Notes under the pieces: generated by a model | Told to the model about the DNA's origin: nothing | What the model saw: only the letters and a program-made list of their open reading frames with translations | The model's database searches: none | Part shown: positions 42,055-52,809 of the stretch, piece by piece | How the letters are laid out: each line of letters opens with the position of its first letter | Position numbering within the stretch: the stretch's first letter is position 1 | NCBI GenBank assembly: GCA_020744425.1 | Contig: JAGMUV010000041.1 | Location: 310,001-374,000, forward strand | DNA length: 64,000 nucleotides | DNA from: Dactylonectria macrodidyma | Lineage: Eukaryota > Ascomycota > Sordariomycetes > Hypocreales > Nectriaceae | Direction: 5' to 3' | Position numbers and translations under genes: made by a program

Positions 42055-42180
42055 CATTTACAGTGGTCGAAATCAACTCACCAAAAAGAGACTGGAGGCA
42101 GCCAGACACTGACACTGAACTCACAAATGTGTGCGTCATTGTACACCACGGTACTGCAAAGTATCCGACGTCGCCTGGAC
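42055..42180 (+). repeat. mosaic block M5, second copy
   Basis: Matches 17805-17925 in the same orientation. Confidence 0.85.
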
Positions 42181-42940
42181 TATCCACCTATCGTACCATA
42201 CAGGACCGTACCCGCGCTTTTTGGTCGACCCTACGACAGCACACCCCATCCCCTGTTGACGTAGACGTCTTACACACTCGACCACTCGACCTGGACAACT
42301 GGAGTGCTGGGCTGGTGGCTGAGGTCGTGTTCACCTAACCGTGTTGAGTTGTCATGGCTTGTTGTTACAAACGTACTGGGTCGGGAGCGGGCCCCTCAGT
42401 TGTCGCTGTACTTTGTAGGGCGAGGTTCGGGCAACCAATGCGATGGATGGTCTGGCACATCCCTTTTGAGTGCGGTAAGGCTCCAACCTCATACCGGACA
42501 GGGGCTATGTCCCCAATAGGGGGCCACTGGTTAAACGGTACATAGCACGCTGCTATTTTGGCTAGTGGTAAAAGTACCGGCTAAGCCACATGCTACATCG
42601 AGCGACCTCACTTTTCCCGCGTTTCTCAATGTACCGCGGATGGCTGTGGGACGCTGCGAGAAAAGGTACGCATTTGGAGCCTTACCGCACTCAAAGGGAT
42701 AGAGCGATTCACCCCGCCACACGGGCAAAAGAAAACACGGCTCACCAAAGGGCATGGACGCCACTGAGTGACGAATATGTCGGTCACTAAGCTCCTCGGT
42801 CGCATGGGGCGCTGGTCGAGTATTGTTGTCAAGCCCCTTCCATGTGCCCTGTTTCCTTGGCACGTTTGCTCGCTTACACACGCGCTGACGACAAAGAATA
42901 TGCGCAGATATTGCGGGACTTGCAGTATAGTACGAGATGC
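42180..42940. other. mosaic sequence without gene
   Basis: GTTGACGTAGAC and CCTAACCGT-GTTGAG segments (42255-42350) recur at 47465-47545. No gene is recognised. Confidence 0.4.
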
Positions 42941-42943
42941 GAA

Positions 42944-43388
42944 GACACAAGACACGACAAGGCACGACAAGACACGACAAGACACTACAAGACACTACAA
43001 GACACGACAAGACACTACAAGACACGACAAGACACGACAAGACACTACAAGACACGACAAGACACGACAACACACTACAACACACGACAACACACTACAA
43101 GACACTACAAGACATGACAAGACACTCACAACTTGAGCAACCAAAGAACGGGCATTTATCTGTCCCCTGCTTGGCTACCTTGCCAAAGCCTGCTTCGTTC
43201 TCGCATGGGACAAAAGACAAAAGTTCCGCCCAGACCATGTCCTATACTCTGCAGCACCTTTGCTGTATAATGACCCATACGTGCGTGCATTCGTAAGTGG
43301 GGTCTTATCGTGTTTGTCGTGTCTTGCCGTGTCTTGTCGTGTCTTGTCGTGTCTTGTCGTGTCTTGTCGTGTCTTGTCGTGTCTTGTA
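42944..43388. repeat. foldback: inverted 10-bp satellite arms around a 180-bp core, copy 1
   Basis: The left arm 42944-43128 has ACAAGACACG/ACACTACAAG units. The core is about 43129-43309. The right arm 43310-43388 has the same 10-mer on the other strand (GTGTCTTGTC). A second structure with the same core and downstream flank is at 48150-48715. Arms this similar could pair into a long hairpin. Confidence 0.85.
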
Positions 43389-43505
43389 TGTCTTCGAGGT
43401 ATCAGAAGCAGCGGACATTGATTCTGTCCGGCGCTTGGGCGGGCCAGGAACCCAATTTAGCACTGTTGCGCGGGTGTGGTCAGGGCCGTGTCTGCTCCAA
43501 AGAGC
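43389..43505 (+). repeat. flank shared with 48716-48830
   Basis: CTTCGAG...GGACATTGATTCTGTCCGG...GGGCGGGCC...GGGCCGTGTCTGCTCCAA follows both foldbacks. Confidence 0.85.
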
Positions 43506-43709
43506 TTCGGTAAGGGGATCGAAAGGGCTTAGATCGAGCCCATCATTCGGCTCATCGCTCTGAACCTGCGTCGTGGCAGCTGGCGTCGTGTCCAGCTCCA
43601 CGGCTTCTCATGTTTCATCCTCCACTAGTCTTTCTCCTTCTTTCTTTCTTCTTCCCCTTCTTCTGTATACTGTAAAGAGGAAGCCACTGTACCTGTGCTC
43701 ATGCCCGCG

Positions 43710-44100
43710 TAGCTGTGTTGGGATGGTTGACAGATCCGTGAGATCCGTGAGGTCCGTGAGATCCGCTTCACAGTCCCTGCAAGTTCGGCGTTGTCGATTC
43801 CGGTCATACACGCGAACTTGATCGTCGCTCAGGTCCAGTAGGGGCGGGGTGAGTGAGTAATCGGCCGTAGCGTCTGCCGGGTTCGATGCTTGTGACATGC
43901 GTACGCTTAGGGTCTTGGGGGGGTTCATTTGCTGCGGACGGGACGAATGAGGGGCTTGCACGCTAAGGAGTTTGTGTGCCTTACTATTTCCAACAAGTTC
44001 CTTGCCAGGTCCGCGACGCTTGTGAGTCACAAAGAACTGCCCCGGAAGCGGATCAGGATGTCAGGAGAGTGGGTAAGGTTGCGTGCTTGAGAACTCAGGT
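43710..44100 (+). repeat. family R repeat
   Basis: Shares GATCCGTGAG, TTGATCGTCGCTCAGG, GTCTGCCGGGTTCGATGC, TTTGCTGCGGACGGGA and TTCCAACAAG with the other R copies; closest to 48845-49175. Confidence 0.85.
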
Positions 44101-44400
44101 TTAGTAACAGGAAGACCCGTCGCCGTCTTCGACACCGGGTGTGCAGTGGAGACCGATACTGGATGGGTAGCGACAAATGACGTGGGTGTCCAGACGACGA
44201 GCCCGCTGCGCATGCATTGTGGACACTCAAGATGGCGCGACGGAACACAGGTTACGTCGTCGCACGCCTCGTCCGGAGCAGAAGCGGTGATTAGGCGACA
44301 TAGGTCCTTGAGAGCCCCTAAAAATGGTTACCTACTTGTCTGGTGCGGGGTGCATGTGAACGAGGGGTCTAGTTTACATGTCTCGAGCTTTGTGGTGGTG
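44096..44400 (+). repeat. family S repeat, with the empty MITE site
   Basis: Shares GTCTTCGACACCGGG, AGACCGATACTGGATGGG and GATGGCGCGACGGAACACAGGT with 49250-49610. At 44366-44376 it has GGGTCTAGTTTA with a single TA. The paralogue carries the MITE at this position. Confidence 0.85.
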
Positions 44401-44864
44401 TGTGTCGTTTGGTGTGTGTCATTTGACGTGTGTTCGTCGGACTGAAAGGAAGAGAAGTCGGGAAGGGGGTGCGAAGCGAGGCTGGAGAAATGGACGCTCA
44501 GTTATGCTAACACTAGCCGATCTCCTGCCAGACGGACTAGATGGAGTGGCAGTTGTTTGCATTGCCTGTATCGACGTCCTAGATGGCGTGCTCGAAACAA
44601 TGGTAGGGCTGGGTACGAGTAGGAGAGTGTCTCTTGAGGGAATGAGCATGCACAGGGCCGCAATGAGCCTTCGCCGCGTTCCCAGCAGTCCTCGCGCGAA
44701 GCCAGTCAGCCATCTGGACCGATCCAGACCGATCTACCAGCCTCTGCTCGCTGGCCGACTACGCAGCATAACAACCCGGAAAGCGGCGACTCGGGCCACA
44801 AAAACGAGCGTGAGCCTAGAATAGATTGGCCCTCGCCCTCTACGGATCCCCGAGTCGCTTGTTC

Positions 44865-45050
44865 AAGTATAGGTAGGAAGACCCGCGTCGCTGTCTTCGA
44901 CACCGAGAGTGTAGTGGAGACTGATACTGGATGGGTGGATGGATGGGTGGACGGATGAACCCTCAAGATCAATCCGTTCGGACGACCCGCAAGACGATGC
45001 GATGGAGCGCGCATTGCACCTCGACTTGTCTTACTGTTGATCCACTATAA
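44865..45050 (+). repeat. family S repeat, partial
   Basis: GTCTTCGACACCGAGAGTG, GACTGATACTGGATGGGTGG and the following GGAGCGCGCATTGCACCTCGAC segment are shared with 47775-47975. Confidence 0.8.
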
Positions 45051-45234
45051 TGCGATCAAGTGTAGCTTGGAGAGCCTGGAAAAGGTCATCTACTTGTGTG
45101 GTGGGGGGTCTAGGGGTGTATGTGAATCAAGGGGCCGGTGTAGATTTTGGATATGTCTTGAGTTTAGACATGTGTTGTGTGTCGTTTGACGTGTGTTTGT
45201 CGAGCGCGTCGTGTGTCGTCTCCAGCCTTGTCGT

Positions 45235-45480
45235 AGTTGCTTGGTCCATGAAAGGGAATTGTCGTGAGGGCGAACAGTGTTCTACGCTGCGCAGACAGAC
45301 AGATCAACAGACTAGCTTGAGCCAAGATGGCGAAAGCTTGATAGCACCAGACATTGTGGAGGAGGTGGACCGAGACACTGAGGGGCAGGTCGTAGCGACG
45401 AGTGCGCATGGGAACGAAAGAACAGAACGAAAGACCGGAAGGAAGAAAAGTGGGGGGTAGGGGGTAGGGGTTGAGGGGGT
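45235..45480 (+). repeat. mosaic block M1, partial copy
   Basis: See 16925-17265. Here only one minisatellite unit (45588-45603) remains before block M3, a reduced form of the same layout. Confidence 0.8.
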
Positions 45481-45599
45481 ATGGTGAAGCTTGAGCAACA
45501 AACGCCCAGTGATGTCCTGAGGAGTGATGTCCTAAGGATAGCGGTGACACTCTTGCCAGAAGCTCGGCGAGACGGAGATGACAGAGGGGGTTGACAAAC

Positions 45600-45715
45600 A
45601 AACGCGGAGGTCATTTACCAAGTTTGAAGCGGATGTGTGCAGACAATGTGGGTAATGGCACCCCGTTCATACACCCACCGCGAGGAAGGTGTAGGGCATT
45701 GCGGGACCCTACAAG
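45600..45715 (+). repeat. mosaic block M3, copy
   Basis: See 17549-17700. Confidence 0.8.
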
Positions 45716-45743
45716 ACGAGACAAACCTTTTCAGACATTCGAA

Positions 45744-45829
45744 GACATCCGAGGACACTACAGGACACTACAGGACACTACAGGACACTACAGGACACTA
45801 CAGGACACTACAGGACACTACAGGACCGT
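45744..45829 (+). repeat. 10-bp GGACACTACA satellite
   Basis: Seven or more exact units follow the leader CTTTTCAGACATTCGAAGACA. It is a variant of the ACAAGACACG family. Confidence 0.95.
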
Positions 45830-45859
45830 CCTGTGAGTGTTGACTTAAAAATCTGCGAG

Positions 45860-47400
45860 ATCTGCTTCGTGGTCTCTGCAAGCTCGGCATTGTCGTTTCC
45901 GATCATGCATGCGACCTTGATCGTCGCTCAGGGCAGGGGCGTGGTGAGTGAGCAGTCGTCGCACAGGCATCTTGAATGAACGTCTTGCCGTAGTGTCTGC
46001 CGGGTTCGACGCTTTGCCACATGCATGCGCGCGGGCGGTTCATTTGCTGCGTACAAACGGAACAAGTTGGGGGGGCTTTACAACTCTTGAATCACCGACG
46101 TGGATGTGACAGGGATGGAGGCCAACATGCATGGCTGGTTCAGTTTGTCGACCAACGCGCCCACCTGGGGTGGGGTTATCCTCGTATAGTGCAAACAAAT
46201 GCATAGCTCTAGAAAAATAAGCTAGCTAGGTATTGGATACTGTAGCAAACATGCAGCATGATGTGGACCGCCCGAGATGGTGAGGTTGCCTTCGAAGATA
46301 TTGCGCCAAGGGGAACACCAAAAATATGGCACCGCTGGCGATACCGTTCTGGAGAGCAAGGGCGAGGAATTTGTCTATTCCTTCCCTAGATGACCCGAAT
46401 CCGACTGGTCTCTTTTCCAAGATGCTCTTCAAGCTCCTGTGCCCGCTGTTCAAGGGTAGCCTGATCTGATGAATGGATAATAATTGAATGTCAATGGCTG
46501 AAGAAGACCTGCCATTTCCCCTGCTATCTTAGGTCGTTGTTGGCCCCATTGATGTTTGCTTGTTTGCTCACTTCCAATGCGGAGTCTGCCGTACGATCTG
46601 TATCAGGCTTAATAATGCTATTGCGCCACCAAACTGGCAGACCAAAGTGGAGCGTTGAAACCAGAGCATGGGGTGTGTCCCCCCGGGCGAATAAAAACCT
46701 ACCTACCTATAAAGCACGCTCCATATGTTGAGTGTGGCACTTGTGAATGGTATTACCGCCGTCACTCGCCTTGTCTGTGGCAGAGGCACGATTTGGCGAT
46801 TGCAACCTCGCGAAAAGCTTGTCAGAAACTTGTCCCACTGGTGTTGATCCACCCGCGAAAAGGTTACCTACTGCCTACTTGTCTGGAGCGGGGTGCATGT
46901 GGATGAAGGGGTGTGTGCCGTTTGGTGTGTGGTTTGGTCATCGTCCGTCGTTGTGGACGAAGATGGCGCGAAGGCGAGGGTTAACTGACGACCCTACCCT
47001 ATACCTCAGTAAGAAAGCATCCGCCACCTAAAGACAGGCTTGACATTGACGCTTGAATGGTTTCAGCTGGAAGATTGCTCACTTAGTTGCCTGTTCTATG
47101 TATAATAGCGTTTTTTTTTGGGGTTTTCTTTTATTCTTTACTTTATTTTTTGCTTTAAAAATTTTTTTCCTTTCCTTTTTGTGTTGCCTTTCGCAGAATT
47201 TTCGCGACAATGTATCAAGGCAGTGACTACCTCCTGCTGTGCTACAGTACAACATTGTTGATCCATCACACCGTTCACAGATAACAGCCCACAATCGCCA
47301 GCGCCGAAAATCCATGCCGACTTCAGACTACCACCCCCGCTCTTCGTTTTCTCCCGCACAGCAGACACTTTTGGACTTTGGATTGGGAGAATTATGTCGT
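45860..47400 (+). repeat. segmental duplication, copy B
   Basis: Partner of 14640-16900. It lacks about 640 bp (deletion point at about 46757, GGTATTACCG then CCGTCACTCGCC), and the T-rich tract at 47110-47170 differs in length. No gene is recognised within it. Confidence 0.85.
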
Positions 47401-47774
47401 GTTGTACCTACTGTACCATACCATACCCGTGCTTGTTGGTCGACGCTAACGACAACAAACCCCATCCCCTGTTGACGTAGACTTACACCACTCAGCCTGG
47501 AGTGCTGGAAGCTGAGGTCGTGTTCACCTAACCGTATTGAGATTGGTTGACAGATCTGTCAGGTGGCCGATGTGCCGCATTTCGACCTAGTACAGCCCTG
47601 GCAGATCACGGTTGTGTCCAACTCGAGTCATTCGCGACGCTCGATCAACGGGGTATAGATCGGAGCCCAATCCACGCTAGCACCTTGCGAAAGGTCTCCA
47701 AACAGATGGCTTGCATTGTCAAGGTGGCGTGCATGATCGAAATCGACAAGCACGAGTTTGTGAGGCCGGTCAGT

Positions 47775-47975
47775 TGACACTGGGAGTGCAGTGGAGACTG
47801 ATACTTGATGCGTAGCGACAAATGACGTCTTGTGTCTGAAAAAGTTCGCTACGCATGGATGGATGGATGGATGAACCCTCACCATCGATCCTTTCAGACG
47901 ACCCGCAAGACGATGCGACGGAGCGCGCATTGCACCTCGACTTGCCCCACTGTTGGTCCACTACAGTCTTTTCGT
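47775..47975 (+). repeat. family S repeat, partial
   Basis: Shares GAGTGCAGTGGAGACTGATAC, GTAGCGACAAATGACG and GGAGCGCGCATTGCACCTCGAC with 44865-45050. Confidence 0.8.
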
Positions 47976-48149
47976 GCGTCATGCGTCGTGCGTCGGCAAC
48001 GAACGCCAGGCGGAGCTGGAGAGAGGGCGAGATGATGATGGTCAGTTGGGGAGGGTCAGCTGGAGAGGGCTACTTGGAGAAGGTTAACTGGAGAGACTAT
48101 GTGGGGCATGGAAGGACAAGTTGGGAACCGTGACAAGTCCCTCTCAGAC

Positions 48150-48715
48150 ACTACAAGACGCTACTAGACACTACAAAACACGACAAGACACGACAAGACA
48201 CGACAAGATACGACAAGACACTACAAGACACTAAAAGACATGACAAGGCACTACAAGACATGACAAGACACGACAAGACACGACAAGACACGACAAGACA
48301 CGACAAGACACGACAAGACACGACAAGACACGACAAGACACGACAAGACACGACAAGACACGACAAGACACGACAAGACACGACAAGACACGACAAGACA
48401 CGACAAGACACTACGAGGCACTACAAGACACTACAAGACATGACAAGACACTCCACAACTTGAGCAACCAAAGAGCGGGCATTTTGTCTGGTCCCCGCTT
48501 GCCTACCTTGCCAAAGCCTGCTTCGTTCTCGCGTAGGACAGAATAAAAGTTCCGACCCAGACGATGTCCTACCGGTTATGCCATGCAGCACCGTGATGCA
48601 CAACGACCCATACTTGCGTGGCGAGCTGATCTCGAACACATCCGTATGTCGTGTCTTGTAGTATCTTATCGTGTCTTGTAGTGTCTTGTAGTATCTTGTC
48701 GTGCCTTGTCGTGTC
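48150..48715. repeat. foldback: inverted 10-bp satellite arms around a core, copy 2
   Basis: The left arm 48150-48446 has ACAAGACACG units, uninterrupted over 48260-48410. The core 48447-48644 shares ACTTGAGCAACCAAAGA, CTTGCCAAAGCCTGCTTCG and GACCCATAC with 43129-43309. The right arm 48645-48715 has GTGTCTTGTAGT units on the other strand. Confidence 0.85.
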
Positions 48716-48844
48716 TTCGAGTTAGCAGAAGAAGTGGACATTGATTCTGTCCGGTGCTTGGGCGGGCCGCAGGTTCCCAATTTAGGACTGTTGCATGGGT
48801 GCGGTCAGGGCCGTGTCTGCTCCAACCAGTTCGCCTGGCCAGGC

Positions 48845-49175
48845 ACCTGGTGACAGATCCGTTAGATCCGTGAGACCTGCTTCGCTCCAATCATGCATGG
48901 CGACCTTGATCGTCGCTCACGTAGGGGCGTGGTAGGTGAGTAATCGGCCGTAATGCCTGCCAGGTCCGATGCTTTGTGACATGCGTGCGCTTCAGCGGTC
49001 TTGGGGGTTTCGTTTTGCTGCGGACGGGAGCTTGTGCACTTTGCTGTTTCCAACAAGAGAAAGTCTCCTTGTCAGGTCCGTGAGGATTGTGAGTCGCAAA
49101 GAACTGCCCCGCGAGCGGATCAGAATGTCATGAGGGGGTAAGGTCTCGTGCTTGAGAACTCAGGTTTGACTAGGC
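48845..49175 (+). repeat. family R repeat
   Basis: See 43710-44100. It has the same order of shared words and the same downstream neighbour (family S). Confidence 0.85.
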
Positions 49176-49249
49176 GACGTACAGCATGTGAGTACGTGGG
49201 GTGACCTAGTTCGTCACCGATACACTGTTTTCGAGTGTCGTGAATGATA

Positions 49250-49610
49250 TGTACGGATCCTCAAAAGACCCATCGCTGTCTTCGACACCGGGAGTGCAGT
49301 GGAGAACTGATACTGGATACGTAGCGACAAATGGCATCTGTATGCAAACGAGCTCGCTACGCATGCGTTGCGGATACATATTCGAGATGGCGCAACGGAA
49401 CACAGGTGACAGGTTATGTCGTCGCTAGCTTCGTCCATGGCAGAAGCGGTGACAAGGCAATTACAACGGACAGTCGCGGGCGAAAAGCATTGTCAAAAAC
49501 GACTTGTCCCACTATTGTTGGCCCACTTAAAGTGCGACAAAAATGAGAGCCCCCGGAATGGTTACCTCCTTGTCTGGTGCGGGGTCAAGGGTGTGTGTGT
49601 GAACAAAGGG
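49250..49610 (+). repeat. family S repeat, carrying the MITE at its end
   Basis: Paralogue of 44096-44400. The match resumes after the MITE (49853 onward, GTTTAGAC then TGTCTTGAGCTTTG). Confidence 0.85.
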
Positions 49611-49614
49611 TCTA

Positions 49615-49852
49615 CCGTATCGACTCGACAAATTTGCAAAACATGGTGGGTCTTGGTACCCTGGTCATGCCCTGATCGTGACTTATTGGTTGGTTCTGGC
49701 CCCATAAGTTCAAGTTTAGAGCCAGCCTCTGCCGCCTTGCGAGCTGCCAGTCAGAGCCTCTACTGCAGGATAGCGAATCAAGAGCCTGAAAATAGAGGCT
49801 AGCAAGGGTACTGAGACCCACCAAGTTTTGCAAATTTGTCGAGTCGATACGG
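49615..49852. mobile_element. MITE with about 50-bp terminal inverted repeats and TA target duplication
   Basis: The 238-bp element starts CCGTATCGACTCGACAAATT and ends with its reverse complement. The first 28 bases match exactly, and after a mismatch TGGTGGGTCT and GTACCCT still match. It is flanked by TA on both sides (49613-49614 and 49853-49854). The paralogous sequence at 44366-44376 has the unoccupied site with one TA. TA duplication points to a Tc1/mariner-type transposase source. No coding capacity is present. Confidence 0.93.
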
Positions 49853-49859
49853 TAGTTTA

Positions 49860-50110
49860 GACTTTTTGAAATGTCTTGAGCTTTGGTGTGTGTCGTTTGG
49901 TGTGTCGTTTGGTGTGTGTTTTTTTTTGGTGGGTCGCTTGGTGTGTGTTGTTTGGTGTCTGTTTATGTAACTGGAGGGAAGAGAAGTCGGGAACGAAGCC
50001 GGGAAGGGAGGTGAAGCGAGGCTGGAGAAATGGACGCTTAGTTATGCTAAGAGCAGTCAATCTTTTGCCAGAAGGCCGACGAGATGGACATACATGACAG
50101 AGAGGGCTGG
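49860..50110 (+). repeat. mosaic sequence shared with 44385-44530
   Basis: Repeated GTGTGTCGTTTGGTGTG words, then GGAAGAGAAGTCGGGAA and GCGAGGCTGGAGAAATGGACGC. This continues the R-S duplication. Confidence 0.8.
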
Positions 50111-51060
50111 CTGACAAACAAACGGGTGGGCAAGGAGACGGCTGACTAGACCACCTTACCCTGCACCTCAGCTTCCCTGTAAAAATTTCCCCCTCAGCAG
50201 CGGCTGTTAGCACTTCGTTAGGGCAGGGATTACTTTTGCAGGCCACCACTCGCAGCTTTTGCAGCCAGGACCTAACTGCGTCTTAGCAGGCCACGATCCG
50301 AAGGGATTAGGAGAGTTGACCTTCGGGTGAGTTGCAGCGACAGCCAGGAGCTACTGTCCTGGCACCAAACAAACCAGCCGGCTCTCGCAAGATTGGGTGC
50401 CTTGCGAGGCCTTGGATCCTACTGGCCCTCCGGTCGACGTGATCTTCCGCGGCCCTGCCGCCTCGACAACCCTCTGTAGCTTCGGCTGCTACCTGGACCG
50501 CCACCTGGCCCGACAACTTGTCTCACTGCTTCGAGACAACATACAGAAACAGGTGGATCAAGATGGTACAGAGCTTGCCTCGAGACCGCGGATCGAGACA
50601 ATCGCCTCCTCCACAACAGCGTCCCAGTTGCCTTGGGTTTTTCTCCTGCGAGGGTTTTCCCCAAGGATGCACAGCTTTGGTTGCAGCTACTGGCGACCTT
50701 AGATGACATGGCCCTCCGACCCTAGGGTGTCGATGGCTACTTGATCTATCTGTGCAAGAGAATTTTTGGCTGGGTGAGGGACGGTTCCCGCTGACGGGAT
50801 GCCCTCTTGAAACAATGCGCCGTTGAGCCGATGCCATGCTGGATGAGCTAGATGGAGGCGCTGCTGCACGGAAGCTTTGCTAGGATCAACTGTATTGATG
50901 TCCTGTGTGACGTGCTTTAGCGAAAACTACTGTAGGGCTGGCTACGAGTAGAAAAGTGCCTTTCGGAGGGATTGAGCATGCATATAGCTCCGATCTAAGA
51001 GGCCTTGCAGATGGTCTGAGTAAGGTCCAATGCGGCAGCAATTGTAGATAGTTTAGCCCA
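50110..51060. other. no gene recognised
   Basis: About 100-codon frames overlap on both strands at 50397-50709 without any domain. Confidence 0.35.
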
Positions 51061-51079
51061 GCACGTCCTGTGCCCCAAT

Positions 51080-51405
51080 GGGGACACACAAGACCACAGG
51101 ACCACAAATGTTCGCCATGACGCGCGCGATGATGGTACACACACGTAATACATCCGGTCCCGCCGCAAGAACCTGATAAGAGTTCACTGCCGTGGAGGTA
51201 CGGAGTAGACAGACGCATTTGGTCGGGAGCGGGTCCCTCAGGATGCCGCTGCTTAGGCTAGATGGGTGCTTGGTCCATGAAAGGGAATTGTCGCGAGGGC
51301 GATGAGCGAAAGCTTGATAGCACCAGACATTGTGGAGGAGGTGGGCCGGGACACTGAGGGGCAGTTCGCAGCGACGAGTGCGCATCGGACCGAAAGGAAG
51401 AGAGG
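51080..51405 (+). repeat. mosaic block M1, second full copy
   Basis: Near-identical to 16925-17265. Confidence 0.9.
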
Positions 51406-51407
51406 GG

Positions 51408-52192
51408 GTTGACAAACAAACAGAGGGGGTTGACAAACAGGGGGTTGACAGACAAACAGAGGGGGTTGACAAACAAGCAGGGGGGCTTGACAAACAGATG
51501 GGGTTGACAAACAAACAGGGGGGCTTGACAAACAGATGGGGTTGACAAACAAACAGGGGGGGGGGGGGGGTTGACAAACAGGTGGGCTTGACAAACAAAC
51601 AGAGGGGGTTGACAAACAAACAGGGGGGCTTGACAAACAGAGGGGGTTGACAAACAAACAGGGGGGATTGACAAACAGAGGGGGTTGGCAAACAGAGGGG
51701 GTTGGCAAACAAACAGAGAGGGTTGACAAACAAACAGAGGGGGTTGACAAACAAACAGGGGGGCTTGACAAACAGAGAGGGTTGACAAACAAACAGAGGG
51801 GGTTGGCAAACAGAGGGGGTTGGCAAACAAACAGAGAGGGTTGACAAACAAACAGACAGGGTTGACAAACAAACAGAGGGGGTTGACAAACAAACAGGGG
51901 GGCTTGACAAACAGAGAGGGTTGACAAACAAACAGAGGGGGTTGGCAAACAGAGGGGGTTGGCAAACAAACAGAGAGGGTTGACAAACAAACAGACAGGG
52001 TTGACAAACAAACAGAGGGGGGTGACAAACAAACAGAGGGGGTTGACAAACGGGGGGTTGACAAACAGGGGGTTGACAAACAGAGGGGGTTGGCAACAGA
52101 GGGGGTTGGCAAACAAACAGAGGGGGTTGACAAACAAACAGAGAGGGTTGACAAACAGGGGGTTGACAAACAGAAGGGGTGACAAACAAACG
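51408..52192. repeat. GTTGACAAACAAACAGAGGGG minisatellite, long array
   Basis: About 40 units with variants GTTGACAAACAG, GTTGGCAAACAG and CTTGACAAACAG. A higher-order block of about 150 bp occurs twice (near 51690-51850 and 51850-52000). Minus-strand frames up to 398 codons are repeat products. Confidence 0.95.
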
Positions 52193-52335
52193 AGGAGGTC
52201 GTCCATCAAATGTGAAGCTGGTGTGGGCAGACAAGGTGGGTAATCGCACCTCGTTCTACTCACACTGACAACGAAGAACATGTGCGGAAACACGGCGAGG
52301 TAGGTGTATGGCATTGCGGGACCCTGCTCGACGAT
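52193..52335 (+). repeat. mosaic block M3, second full copy
   Basis: See 17549-17700. Confidence 0.85.
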
Positions 52336-52487
52336 GCGGGGCGTACATACTCACACACACACATACATACCTACCAAGCAACACAGCAAGTGTCGCATAA
52401 CATACTCCGTACAGGGTACTATTATCCCACACAGAGTGGTGGCCTACACTTTTGCTAGTGGCGTAACAGTTATCTGACACCAAACGA

Positions 52488-52491
<4 letters not shown>

Positions 52492-52522
<31 letters not shown>
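52492..52522. repeat. CA dinucleotide microsatellite
   Basis: About fifteen uninterrupted CA units. Confidence 0.95.
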
Positions 52523-52529
<7 letters not shown>

Positions 52530-52809
52530 CACGCACTCTCACTCATGTACACACACTCATTCACTGCTGCGTAAAGTGTAAAGTGTAAAGCCGTGTCCGA
52601 GTCCATCTCCTCGGCTCCTGCGTTCACCTGAGCGCTGATAACTGCGCCTGTTGGCTTATAAGTATGGTAGCCTGATCTCGAGTCCGCGACTTCCAGCACC
52701 CTCTCCAATGTCTTCTATCCCATTTTCTTTTTCGTCTTCTGCTCCGTTGGCCTGAAAAACGCCACGCAACGGGCCACCAGTCAGCCGGCACTACGGAAAC
52801 CGCGAAAGC

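Noticed and set aside
41761..43136. Arg/His/Asp/Lys/Thr-rich frames
   Set aside because: Products of the 10-bp ACAAGACACG satellite; same for 48151-48463 and 43297-43601.
50397..50709. Overlapping frames of about 100 codons on both strands
   Set aside because: No domain on either strand; open frames probably due to base composition.
51053..52314. Minus-strand frames of 300-398 codons rich in Cys, Pro, Val, Leu and Phe
   Set aside because: They are translations of the GTTGACAAACAAACAG minisatellite, open in several frames at once, with no non-repeat domain. The same holds for 16610-17800.
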